NCBI GenBank assembly: GCA_965202735.1
Contig: OZ241844.1
Location: 434,001 to 498,000, forward strand
Direction: 5' to 3'
DNA length: 64,000 nucleotides
Source: HK1 sp965202735
GTDB lineage: Bacteria; Pseudomonadota; Gammaproteobacteria; HK1
Below, piece by piece: positions 16,998 through 24,958 of this stretch. How positions within the stretch are numbered: the stretch's first letter is position 1; each line of letters starts with the position of its first letter. Position numbers and translations under genes: made by a program. The notes under the pieces were generated by a model, which worked only from the letters and a program-made list of their open reading frames with translations, was not told the DNA's origin and searched no databases.

Positions 16998-17937
16998 CGA
17001 TTCCGGCGAGCACCGCGAGATGCGTCGCCACGCACCTCGGCAGCACGTCGACGTTGTACCCCCCCTCCAGCATGGACAGCACCCGCCCGCCGGCGTGCCG
17101 GTCGGCGAGCTCCACGATCCTTTCGCTCATCCAGCCGAAGCACTCCGTGCTCACCCGGACCTGCGCGAGGGGGTCGGCGGCATGCGCGTCGAATCCGGCC
17201 GACAGGATCACGAACTCGGGGCCGAACGCATCCGCGGCCGGAATGATGCGCTCGCCGAACGCCCGCACGTAGTCCTCGTCCCCGGCGCCCGCCGGCACCG
17301 GACAGTTGACCGTCGCGCCCGCGCCGCGCCCGACGCCGGTCTCGGAGGCCGCTCCGGTGCCGGGGTAGTACGGATACTGGTGGATGCTGGCGTACATCAC
17401 CGACGGGTCTTCCTCGAAGGTGTGCTGGGTCCCGTTGCCGTGATGGACGTCGAAGTCGAGGATCAGGACCTTGTCCACGCCGTGGGCCCGTTGCAGGTAG
17501 CGGGCGGCGATGGCCACGTTGTTGAACAGGCAGAACCCCAGCGCCATGCCGCGCTCGGCGTGGTGGCCGGGCGGGCGGCTGAGGGCGAAGCCGTTCCCGA
17601 TCTCCCCCGCGACGATGCGGTCCGCCAGCGCGAGCGCTCCTCCCGCCGCGAGCGCGGCCACGTCGCTGCTCCGGCGCGAGACTCCCACGTCGGCCACGTC
17701 CAGGAACGGCGCGCCGGAGCGGCAGGTCTCCTCCGCGCGGGCGACGTAGCCCGCGTCGTGGACCGTCCCGATCCACGCCGGGTCCGCCGGCGCCGCGTCG
17801 ATGCGCGCCAGATCGCCGAACCAGTCGAGGCTCTCGAGCCAGGCCATCGTGGAGACGAGCCGTTCGCGCCTCTCCGGATGGCCGCGGCCCGCGTCGTGGT
17901 CCAGGAACCGCGGGTCGTAGAGAAATCCCGTCGTCAT
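16987..17937 (-). CDS. histone deacetylase-like zinc hydrolase
   Basis: Protein of 316 aa of the class II histone deacetylase/acetoin-utilisation/polyamine amidohydrolase family. Zinc and catalytic motifs are visible: RPPGHHAERGMALGFC with the tandem His, ILDFDVHHGNGTQ with the Asp-x-His ligands, and LSAGFDAHAADPLA with the second Asp. Substrates in bacteria include acetylated polyamines and acetylated proteins. Its ATG overlaps the stop of the carbonic anhydrase gene (ATGA), and its 3' end overlaps the antiporter start. Confidence 0.9.
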   Translation of the reverse strand: MTTGFLYDPRFLDHDAGRGHPERRERLVSTMAWLESLDWFGDLARIDAAPADPAWIGTVHDAGYVARAEETCRSGAPFLDVADVGVSRRSSDVAALAAGGALALADRIVAGEIGNGFALSRPPGHHAERGMALGFCLFNNVAIAARYLQRAHGVDKVLILDFDVHHGNGTQHTFEEDPSVMYASIHQYPYYPGTGAASETGVGRGAGATVNCPVPAGAGDEDYVRAFGERIIPAADAFGPEFVILSAGFDAHAADPLAQVRVSTECFGWMSERIVELADRHAGGRVLSMLEGGYNVDVLPRCVATHLAVLAGIDAS

Positions 17938-18467
17938 CGCTCGCCCCGGTCCTGCACGCGCAGCTCCTCGCGGTATCGCCGGGCCTTGTCGACGTAGTGG
18001 CGGGCGATGCGCTCGATGCCGGCGACATCCTCCTCGGTCAGCGTGCGCACCACCCGGGCCGGCGATCCGACGGCGAGGGAGCGCTCCGGGATCACCTTGC
18101 CTTCGGGAACGAGCGCACCGGCTCCGATCAGGCTTCCACGGCCGATCACCGCGTGGTTGAGCACCACCGCGCCGATGCCGACCAGCGCGCCGTCTTCGAC
18201 GGTGCACCCGTGCAGCATGGCGAGGTGTCCCACGCTCACGTTGGCGCCGAGGGCGAGGGGAACACCCTCGTCGACATGGAGGACCGCCGAGTCCTGTACG
18301 TTGGTGCCGTCGCCGATGGTGATGACGTCGTTGTCGCCGCGCACGACGCCGTTGAACCACACGCTTGCGCCATGGCCGAGGATGACGGAGCCGACCACGA
18401 CGGCGTTGTCGGCAACGTAGAACTCCCCGCGCATCCGGACGTGGCGATCGCCGAGGGAACAGATCAT
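17934..18467 (-). CDS. gamma-type carbonic anhydrase family protein
   Basis: Left-handed beta-helix protein of 177 aa. Hexapeptide repeats run through most of the chain, with the metal-site histidines in DSAVLHVDEG, and in VGHLAMLHGC (two His). The VVRGDN word holds the conserved Arg and Asp. Such YrdA/CaiE-like proteins may hydrate CO2 or have other roles. First gene of the operon with the deacetylase-like gene and the antiporter, coupled through ATGA. Confidence 0.9.
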   Translation of the reverse strand: MICSLGDRHVRMRGEFYVADNAVVVGSVILGHGASVWFNGVVRGDNDVITIGDGTNVQDSAVLHVDEGVPLALGANVSVGHLAMLHGCTVEDGALVGIGAVVLNHAVIGRGSLIGAGALVPEGKVIPERSLAVGSPARVVRTLTEEDVAGIERIARHYVDKARRYREELRVQDRGER

Positions 18468-18630
18468 GGTCGGGAGGTCCGTGTTGACGCGGCCGAACGA
18501 GCCGGCCGGCTCGCGGACAGTCTACCCGCTTGCGGTGGCGCCGTCGTTTCCGGCGGTGCGGCAGGACCTGGATGGAAGAGGGTTTCGCGACCCTGGAGCG
18601 GGCGCGGAGGGCCGCGCCACGCCTCCCGCT

Positions 18631-19107
18631 TCACGCCGGACCGGACCCGACGAACGTGCGCGCCCAGCGAATCCACTCGCGAAGCTCGCGGTCGTATCCG
18701 GCGAGAGACGGATCGCGGGCCCGCGAGAAGAGGCGTGCGAGCCGGCCGAGGGGCTGCGGAACCGCCGGCGGCGGGAGGCAGGCAAGCGCACGTTCCGCGA
18801 AGGCGCGCGCATCGTCTTCCGCTCCCCCGCGCGCATGGAGTCGAACGAGCAGTCGCAGCGCCTCGAAGTGATGCTCGTCCGCGGACACCGCACGCGTCGC
18901 GTACTCGAGTGCCGTGTGGTCGGCGCCGGTCCGCTCGTGGCAGAGCGCGAGGACATGGAGCGTGTTGGGGTTCTCTCCCACGTGCGCGAGAAGCTCGCCG
19001 AGATGGCGGATCGCGCCGCGGTAGTTCTTGAGCCGGAACGCCTGCACGGCCCTGCGCTCCAGCCGCGACGGGCGCGAGAACCAGCCGGGGATCGCCAGTC
19101 GGCCCAT
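18631..19107 (-). CDS. TPR-repeat protein
   Basis: Protein of 158 aa with at least two tetratricopeptide repeats (words RHLGELLAHVGENPNTLHVLA cut at LGELLAHVGENP, and ALEYATRAVSADEHHFEALR). No signal peptide is obvious. Divergent from the quinone oxidoreductase gene. Function unknown; TPRs mediate protein contacts. Confidence 0.65.
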   Translation of the reverse strand: MGRLAIPGWFSRPSRLERRAVQAFRLKNYRGAIRHLGELLAHVGENPNTLHVLALCHERTGADHTALEYATRAVSADEHHFEALRLLVRLHARGGAEDDARAFAERALACLPPPAVPQPLGRLARLFSRARDPSLAGYDRELREWIRWARTFVGSGPA

Positions 19108-19247
19108 GAGCCCTTCGTGACGCCGGGAGATGCGGGGTAGTATCGACGATCCCGAGCGCCTGCCGTCAACCTCCTCCGCACGGACCCGTGCGGCGGTCGG
19201 CGTGAGGGCCGGGACGACGACTTGCCATCGACGAGAGGAACAGGCTC

Positions 19248-20225
19248 ATGCCCAGAGCGATTCGAATCCATCAGACCGGCGGCCCCGAGGCAATGCGGTG
19301 GGAAGACGTCGAGGTCGGGGCTCCCGGACCGGGGGAGATCCGGATCCGGCACGAGGCGGTGGGCCTCAACTACATCGACGTGTACTTCCGCACCGGCCTC
19401 TATCCCGCGCCGTCCCTCCCGTTCTCACCCGGCATGGAAGGCGCCGGGGTCGTGGAGGCGGTCGGGGAGGGCGTCGATTCGCCGGTGGCGGGAGACCGGG
19501 TCGCATACGCGGCGCCCCCGGTCGGCGCGTACGCGGAGGTGCGCCTGATGCCGGCGGACAGGGTCGTGAAGATTCCCGCCGGCATCGACTCGCGCCACGC
19601 GGCGGCGATGATGCTGCAGGGCATGACCGTCGAGTATCTGCTGCGGCGGACCTGTCCCGTGCGGCCCGGCGACACCATCCTGTTTCATGCCGCGGCGGGA
19701 GGCGTGGGTCTGATTGCCTGCCAGTGGGCGAAGCACCTCGGAGCGACCGTCATCGGCACCGTCGGCAGCGACGAGAAGGCGGAGCTTGCACGCGCCCACG
19801 GCTGCGACTACCCGATCGTCTACACGCGGGAGAACTTCGCCGAACGGGTCAGGGAGATTACCGGCGGTGCGGGGGTTCCGGTGGTCTACGACTCCGTGGG
19901 ACGCGACACCTTCGGCGGCAGCCTCGACTGCCTCCGCCCCCGGGGACTGCTCGTGAGCTTCGGCCAGTCATCGGGAAAGATCGAGCCGTTCGACATCGGC
20001 ATCCTCGGCGCCAGGGGGTCGCTCCATGTCACGCGGCCTACCCTGATGACCTACACCGCGAGCCGTGCCGATCTGGAGAGCTCGGCGCAGGCGCTGTTCG
20101 ACGTGGTCGGCAGCGGAGCCGTGCGCGTCACCGTCGGCCGGACCTTTCCGCTCGCCGAAGCGGCGGACGCGCACCGGGCGCTCGAATCACGACGGACCAC
20201 CGGCTCGACCATCCTGCTGCCGTGA
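19248..20225 (+). CDS. qorA: NADPH:quinone oxidoreductase, zeta-crystallin type
   Basis: Medium-chain dehydrogenase/reductase of 325 aa without structural zinc. The N-terminal GroES-like domain includes GLNYIDVYFRTGLYP; the coenzyme fold carries HAAAGGVGLIACQWAKHLG cut at AAAGGVGLIACQ (residues about 148-159), the NADPH-binding loop of the Qor family. It reduces quinones by one electron. AGGAA lies ahead of the ATG. A possible terminator hairpin follows the stop. Confidence 0.9.
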   Translation: MPRAIRIHQTGGPEAMRWEDVEVGAPGPGEIRIRHEAVGLNYIDVYFRTGLYPAPSLPFSPGMEGAGVVEAVGEGVDSPVAGDRVAYAAPPVGAYAEVRLMPADRVVKIPAGIDSRHAAAMMLQGMTVEYLLRRTCPVRPGDTILFHAAAGGVGLIACQWAKHLGATVIGTVGSDEKAELARAHGCDYPIVYTRENFAERVREITGGAGVPVVYDSVGRDTFGGSLDCLRPRGLLVSFGQSSGKIEPFDIGILGARGSLHVTRPTLMTYTASRADLESSAQALFDVVGSGAVRVTVGRTFPLAEAADAHRALESRRTTGSTILLP

Positions 20226-20230
20226 CGACG

Positions 20231-20288
20231 CGAAGGCTGCGCCGGTGCCGCGCGATCCGCACGCCCGACCCGCGGCGCGCAGCCTTCG
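20231..20288. terminator. hairpin between convergent qorA and LLM genes
   Basis: Arms CGAAGGCTGCG (20231-20241) and CGCAGCCTTCG (20278-20288) pair perfectly over 11 bp around a GC-rich loop that can pair further. It lies six bases after the qorA stop. There is no U-tract, so intrinsic termination is uncertain; an AT-rich run follows at 20314-20360. Confidence 0.4.
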
Positions 20289-20355
20289 CCATCGGCGAGC
20301 GAAATCTCGACAATGCCTGAAAAAACTACATCAATCCATTGAAAAACAATATCAA

Positions 20356-21381
20356 TTACTGACCTCGAACAGATCTTGCGATCACATGCCACCGCTGCTC
20401 GTCGGCATCCGGCGGAACACCTTCGTAGAGCGCTACCCGCTGGACGAGATCCCCGGGGTAGCGCCTGCGCAGGCTCGTCGCGAGGTCGCCGTCGGCTTCG
20501 GAGATCGCGACGGCGCCAAGCAGGTTGTCGCTCACCAGATTCGGCATGTCGTCGAAGCTGCCCTCGCGCATGAGCGCGCTCAGCCGTTTCGCGGCGTCGC
20601 TCTCTCCGTGGAACTCCAGAAACGTCCGGTAGCTCGGTGTCGATGCGTAGAACGCCACCTGTCGCCGGACCTCCCGTTCCGCTCGCCGGCGTTCGCCCTC
20701 GGTGGCACCGCGCACCACGAAGCAGCTCGTCAGCAGGGAGAGCGACTGCTCCGGCCTGCCGCGCTTTCGCGCACCCTCGGCCAGGGCAGGACGAACGACC
20801 TCCCGGAGGTAGGCGGGCGAATGCATGGGGTGCGCGCTGAACCCGTCGGCGGCCTCGCCGGCGGCAGCGGCCATCCGGGGGTTCACGCCCGCCAGGTAGA
20901 CCGGAATGTGGGGGTCGTCGATGGGTCCCGGATTGAAGAAGTCGTTGATCAGGGTGAACCGGTGGAACCGCCCCTCGTACCGCGGGGGGGCTCCCGTCTG
21001 GAACGTGGACCAGATGGCGCGCAGGCAGTCGATGTAGTCGACGACCCGCGCGGCGGGATGGTCGAACTCGGCGGAAAACCGGCGCTCGACGTGAGGCCGC
21101 ACCTGGGTGCCCAGGCCGAGCAGCAGGCGGCCGCCACTCACCGCCTGCAGGTCCCACGCGCTGACCGCCATCGAGAACGGCGTGCGCGCGAACGCCACCG
21201 CGATATTGGTCCCGACGCGGAGCCGCTCGGTGGCGAGCGCCGCCTCGAGGAGCGGGAAGAACGGGTCGTGAGCGGTCTCGAACGACCAGACCGCGTCGAA
21301 TCCCATCCGCTCGACCCGGGCTGCCTCGGCGCCGGCGCCGGACAGCGGAACGCCCTCCCGCATGGGTGCGTCGAAGTACAT
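20356..21381 (-). CDS. luciferase-like (LLM) flavin or F420-dependent oxidoreductase
   Basis: TIM-barrel oxidoreductase of 341 aa of the bacterial luciferase-like family, closest in feel to the group with MYFDAPMREG and RVGTNIAVAFARTPFSMAVSAWDLQ near the N-terminus. Substrate unknown; members use FMNH2 or F420H2. The start ATG at 21381 lies only four bases from the target-site duplication of the IS next door, so the native upstream region has been displaced by the insertion. Its former leader now lies beyond 23438. The gene may be silent or driven from the IS. Confidence 0.82.
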   Translation of the reverse strand: MYFDAPMREGVPLSGAGAEAARVERMGFDAVWSFETAHDPFFPLLEAALATERLRVGTNIAVAFARTPFSMAVSAWDLQAVSGGRLLLGLGTQVRPHVERRFSAEFDHPAARVVDYIDCLRAIWSTFQTGAPPRYEGRFHRFTLINDFFNPGPIDDPHIPVYLAGVNPRMAAAAGEAADGFSAHPMHSPAYLREVVRPALAEGARKRGRPEQSLSLLTSCFVVRGATEGERRRAEREVRRQVAFYASTPSYRTFLEFHGESDAAKRLSALMREGSFDDMPNLVSDNLLGAVAISEADGDLATSLRRRYPGDLVQRVALYEGVPPDADEQRWHVIARSVRGQ

Positions 21382-21394
21382 GTGCGATTCTCGC

Positions 21395-23428
21395 CAGGGT
21401 CATTTCACGCTACCGATCCTCGCGATGACACGAAAGGGGTGACCTGCGCGGCAGGGTGCGGCGGGGTCCTCCGGGCGCGGTTTCGCAGCGGTCGGGGTCG
21501 GTCGGCCGGCCCTCGGACGCGGAGGCTTGCTGCGAGAGGGGGTGGCCGGAAGCCGGCTCAGTCGGAGGACAGGACGGCGTCGAGCGCGTCGTCGCGGTGC
21601 ATCATGAAGTGGAGATGGGCGTCGGGCAGGTAGCGGAAGCCGCGATGGAACACGACGGCGAGCGCGATGTTGTTGAGGGTGGCATGGTTGGCGGGCGCGT
21701 GGCGCGCACGCACGCGGCTCGCGTCTTCGCCCATGGTGGCGTCGCGGCGGTAGTGGTTGGCGTTCTCGACCTGCCAGTGGCCGCGGTTCCAGGCGAGCAG
21801 TTGGGCCGGTCCGGCGCGCCGGGCGGGGGCCGAGGTGATGCCGTAGGCGGTCTCGGTCGAGGTGGTGCCGGTCTTCGCGTTGGTGCGTGTGCGCACGACG
21901 CGGAACGCTTGGCGGGCGCCGGGGAAGGGCGCGAGGGTGCCGGCGAGCAGCTCACACGCGGCGATGCGGCGCGTCTCGATGCGTCCGTGCGCCTTCACCG
22001 GGTCATCGGCGTGGCGGCGCACGGCGGCGGTGTCCCAGTCGATCGCGGCGAGCTGCGCGAAGCTGTCGGGGCAGTTCGCCTTGATTGCCAACACGTAGTC
22101 GGCGCCGTGCGCCTCGACGATCGCGCGCGCGGTGTCGCGGGTCGCGTGCAGCGCGTCCAGGGTGAGCACGCAGCCGGTGAGGTCGACGTCTTCGAGCAGG
22201 GCCCGCAGCGCGGCGGTCTCGCCGCCCTCGTCGCGGCAGCAGCGGCTCGCGAGCGGCCGTCCGGCGTGGGTGACCAGCGTCACGATCTCGAAGTGGGCGT
22301 CGGGGCCCGCGTGCCGGTTGGCGCCCCGGATGCGCTTGCCGTCGGCGGCCAGCGCCGGCGTCGCGCCGCCCTCGGCGAGGCGCGGCGCGGCCCACTGCAC
22401 CAGCACCGCCTGCAGGTCGTCCGGGTCAGTGTCCATCAGCACCCGGCACAGGGTCGAGTCCGACGGTGCGACCCGGCGCCCGGTCGCCGGGTCGGTCCAC
22501 GCGCCGAGCGCCCGCAGCTCCGCCTCGCTGAGGTGGCGTGCGAATCGCTCCGTCGCCGCCGGCCCGTGCTGGCCGGCGAGCCGTGCCAACGCGCAGACCG
22601 ACAGCACGGTCGGCAGCGAGTGCTTGCGGCCCTGTCCGCGCCGTGCATCCGGCACCTGCGCGAACAGGTCGCGCAGCGACCGCAGCTCGGCGCGCGTGTA
22701 GCGCACCGGGGTCGCCCGGCACTGCCACTCGGCACGGTCCAAGGGGGCCACCAGCCTGCGGCGCGCGTCGCGCCGCAGCGCCCGCACATACATCTCCTTC
22801 GGCTGCTCGTGCGGGTCGGTGTACGCCCCGTTGTGGCGCGCGAAGCCCTTCGTACGCCCCACCCGCACCCAGTTCGACGCCGCGTAGCATGTGCCCCGGA
22901 ACCGCGCCGGGTCGACGAACGTCTCCGCCAGCTCCAGCGGATGGCCATACCGCGCCGCCCAGTCCGCGCTCAGCCGGCGCAGGCTCCGGCCCAGCACCCG
23001 CGACGCCAAGTGCGCGACCCCCGACCCCTCCGGCAGCACCAGGAACCGCGTGTTGTTCGCGATCAGGTGCAGCCGCCGGAACTGCACCGAACGGTGCCAG
23101 CCCAGCCAGCGGTCGCGCGGACCACACTTGAACGCCCCCGACTGCCAGCCCACCAGCGCCAGCCAGTGACCGCGCCACGTCGCGACGTGGCGCAACCCCC
23201 GGCCCGCAAACTGCCGGAACCCAAGGTAGTGGTGCGCCGCCATCAGCGCGTCCCAGCGCCGACGCTCGTCGCCGCGCACCGCACGCACCTCGACTTCGCC
23301 AACGACTACCTCGGCCGGGTCAAACCCATCTCGCATCCCGCCAGCATGCACCAAGCCGACACGAAAAGCCAGACCCTGGCACACCAACTGCCCAGTCAAT
23401 CAGCTACTGCTAGCGTGAAATAGCCCTG
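21395..23428. mobile_element. ISAs1-family insertion sequence, complete, 2034 bp
   Basis: Terminal inverted repeats are CAGGGTCATTTCACGCTA at 21395-21412 and its complement CAGGGCTATTTCACGCTA at 23411-23428 (16 of 18 match). They are flanked by a perfect 9-bp direct repeat GATTCTCGC at 21386-21394 and 23429-23437, a target duplication. One gene fills the element: a transposase with an N-terminal DruA-like domain. The intact frame, ends and duplication suggest recent insertion. ISAs1 elements are known to make 8-10 bp duplications. Confidence 0.93.
21558..23336 (-). CDS. ISAs1-family transposase with N-terminal DUF4338 (DruA-like) domain
   Basis: Protein of 592 aa. Residues about 15-190 match the DUF4338 domain of the Druantia defence protein DruA: AHHYLG, FKCGPRDRWLGWH, LHLIANNTRFLVLP, LASRVLG and ETFVDPARFRGTCYAASNW are family words. 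After a linker, residues about 230-592 are an ISAs1 DDE transposase: LRDLFAQVPDARRGQGRKHS, the first Asp in LAADGKRIRGA, the second in LTLDALHA, and the Glu in RGHWQVENANHYRRD. Start ATG 23336; a TTG at 23399 would extend it by 21 residues. Fusions of this kind are known among transposases, but what the DruA part does is not. Confidence 0.88.
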   Translation of the reverse strand: MRDGFDPAEVVVGEVEVRAVRGDERRRWDALMAAHHYLGFRQFAGRGLRHVATWRGHWLALVGWQSGAFKCGPRDRWLGWHRSVQFRRLHLIANNTRFLVLPEGSGVAHLASRVLGRSLRRLSADWAARYGHPLELAETFVDPARFRGTCYAASNWVRVGRTKGFARHNGAYTDPHEQPKEMYVRALRRDARRRLVAPLDRAEWQCRATPVRYTRAELRSLRDLFAQVPDARRGQGRKHSLPTVLSVCALARLAGQHGPAATERFARHLSEAELRALGAWTDPATGRRVAPSDSTLCRVLMDTDPDDLQAVLVQWAAPRLAEGGATPALAADGKRIRGANRHAGPDAHFEIVTLVTHAGRPLASRCCRDEGGETAALRALLEDVDLTGCVLTLDALHATRDTARAIVEAHGADYVLAIKANCPDSFAQLAAIDWDTAAVRRHADDPVKAHGRIETRRIAACELLAGTLAPFPGARQAFRVVRTRTNAKTGTTSTETAYGITSAPARRAGPAQLLAWNRGHWQVENANHYRRDATMGEDASRVRARHAPANHATLNNIALAVVFHRGFRYLPDAHLHFMMHRDDALDAVLSSD

Positions 23429-23615
23429 GATTCTCGCAGGTGGCCGCATCCCGCAGCCGCGCGGCATGGTATCGTACCGGGGCTGGGCGCATTCTCGCAT
23501 TCCTGGGACGATCTCCGGGCCCGAAAGTGAAGGCCGATGCTTCGTCGGCCGACGGTCACGCTCGTGGCGGCGAGTGAAACGGCGCCCTTGACCGAGAGTA
23601 CCGAGGAGGCAGCGA

Positions 23616-24479
23616 GTGCAATACGAGGCACCCGAATCCGTCGCGGCGGCAGTGAGCCTTCTCGCCGGCGGAGGACCGAGGGGGCGTGTCCTGGCCGGCG
23701 GAACGGACCTGCTCGTGCAGCTTCGCGCCGGCATGATCGCGCCCGATGTGGTGGTCGACATCAAGCGAATCGGGGAAGCCCGCGAGATCCGCGAGGAAGG
23801 CGGTGCGCTGATCATCGGCGCGGCGGTCACCGGCGCCGAGCTCGGCGAGCACGTGCGAGCGAGGTCGATGTGGCCCGGCGTGGTCGAAGCCGCCGAGCTC
23901 ATCGGCTCGACGCAGATCCAGGGCCGGGCATCGCTCGGCGGCAATCTCTGCAACGCATCCCCGGCGGCGGACACCGTCCCCGCCCTGGTCGCCGCCGCCG
24001 CGGTGTGCAGGGTCGCGGGCCCGGACGGCATGCGCCGCATCCCCGTGGAGGACGTGTGCACCGGCCCGGGCCAGCTCTCGCTCGGCGACGGAGAGTTCGT
24101 CGTCGCATTCGAGCTTGCCGGGCCGGCGCCCGGTTCGGCGGACGCCTACCTTCGATTCATCCCCCGCACGGAAATGGACATCGCGGTGGTGGGGGCGGGA
24201 GTGAGCCTGTCTCTGGACGGGAGCGGAAAGTGCACCGCGGCACGGGTCGCTCTCGGCGCCGTCGCCCCGACCGTGCTCCTCGTCGAGGAAGCCGGTGAGG
24301 CGCTGATCGGCACGCGGTGCGACGACGCCGCGCTGGAGACGATGGCGGCCGCCGCCCGGGCCGCGTGCCGGCCAATCGACGACAAGCGCGGGACGGCCGA
24401 GTTCAGGACGAAGGTCGCCGGAGTGCTGGCGGCGCGGGCGGCGCGCATCGCCGCCACGAGAGCCAGGGAGGCGCGATGA
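23616..24479 (+). CDS. molybdenum hydroxylase FAD subunit (CoxM/XdhB type)
   Basis: Protein of 287 aa with the FAD-binding fold of xanthine dehydrogenase/CO dehydrogenase medium subunits: VLAGGTDLLVQLRAG (residues 25-39) and the TQIQGRASLGGNLCNASPAAD region (about 100-120), where the glycine loops bind FAD. It passes electrons from the iron-sulfur subunit to the acceptor. Starts with GTG behind GAGGAGG. Its stop overlaps the next start (ATGA), so the gene order is M-S-L as in cox operons. Confidence 0.9.
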   Translation: MQYEAPESVAAAVSLLAGGGPRGRVLAGGTDLLVQLRAGMIAPDVVVDIKRIGEAREIREEGGALIIGAAVTGAELGEHVRARSMWPGVVEAAELIGSTQIQGRASLGGNLCNASPAADTVPALVAAAAVCRVAGPDGMRRIPVEDVCTGPGQLSLGDGEFVVAFELAGPAPGSADAYLRFIPRTEMDIAVVGAGVSLSLDGSGKCTAARVALGAVAPTVLLVEEAGEALIGTRCDDAALETMAAAARAACRPIDDKRGTAEFRTKVAGVLAARAARIAATRAREAR

Positions 24480-24955
24480 TGGCCAGGGCACACGTCATGA
24501 CCACCGTGAACGGCGACCCCGTCGAGTTTCTCTGCGACACCGGGCAGACGCTGCTGGATGTCCTCCGGGACGAGCTGCGCCTGACCGGCAGCAAGGAAGG
24601 ATGTGCGTCCGGCGACTGCGGCGCGTGCAGCGTCACCGTCGACGGGCGGCTGATTTGCGCCTGCCTGATGCTGGGAGTGGAGGCGCACGGACACTCCATC
24701 GAGACCATCGAGGGGATGGCCCGGGGGGAGCGGCTCCATCCGCTGCAGACGAAGTTCCTGGAGCACGCGGCGCTTCAGTGCGGAGTGTGCACTCCGGGGT
24801 TCCTGGTGGCCGCGAAGTCGCTGCTGGAGCGCAACCCCGACCCCACCGAGACCGAGGTCCGATACTGGCTTGCCGGCAATCTCTGTCGATGCACCGGCTA
24901 CGACAAGATCGTGCGCGCCGTGCTCGACGCGGCGCGGGAAATGCGAGGAGGCTGA
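24476..24955 (+). CDS. molybdenum hydroxylase [2Fe-2S] subunit (CoxS/XdhC type)
   Basis: Iron-sulfur protein of 159 aa. The plant-type cluster motif GCASGDCGACSV lies in the first half and the second cluster in the all-helical half (CGVCTPGF and NLCRCTGYDKI). It relays electrons between the molybdopterin and FAD subunits. Coupled by ATGA to the FAD gene; the large subunit follows after three bases. Confidence 0.93.
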   Translation: MMARAHVMTTVNGDPVEFLCDTGQTLLDVLRDELRLTGSKEGCASGDCGACSVTVDGRLICACLMLGVEAHGHSIETIEGMARGERLHPLQTKFLEHAALQCGVCTPGFLVAAKSLLERNPDPTETEVRYWLAGNLCRCTGYDKIVRAVLDAAREMRGG

Positions 24956-24958
24956 GCA

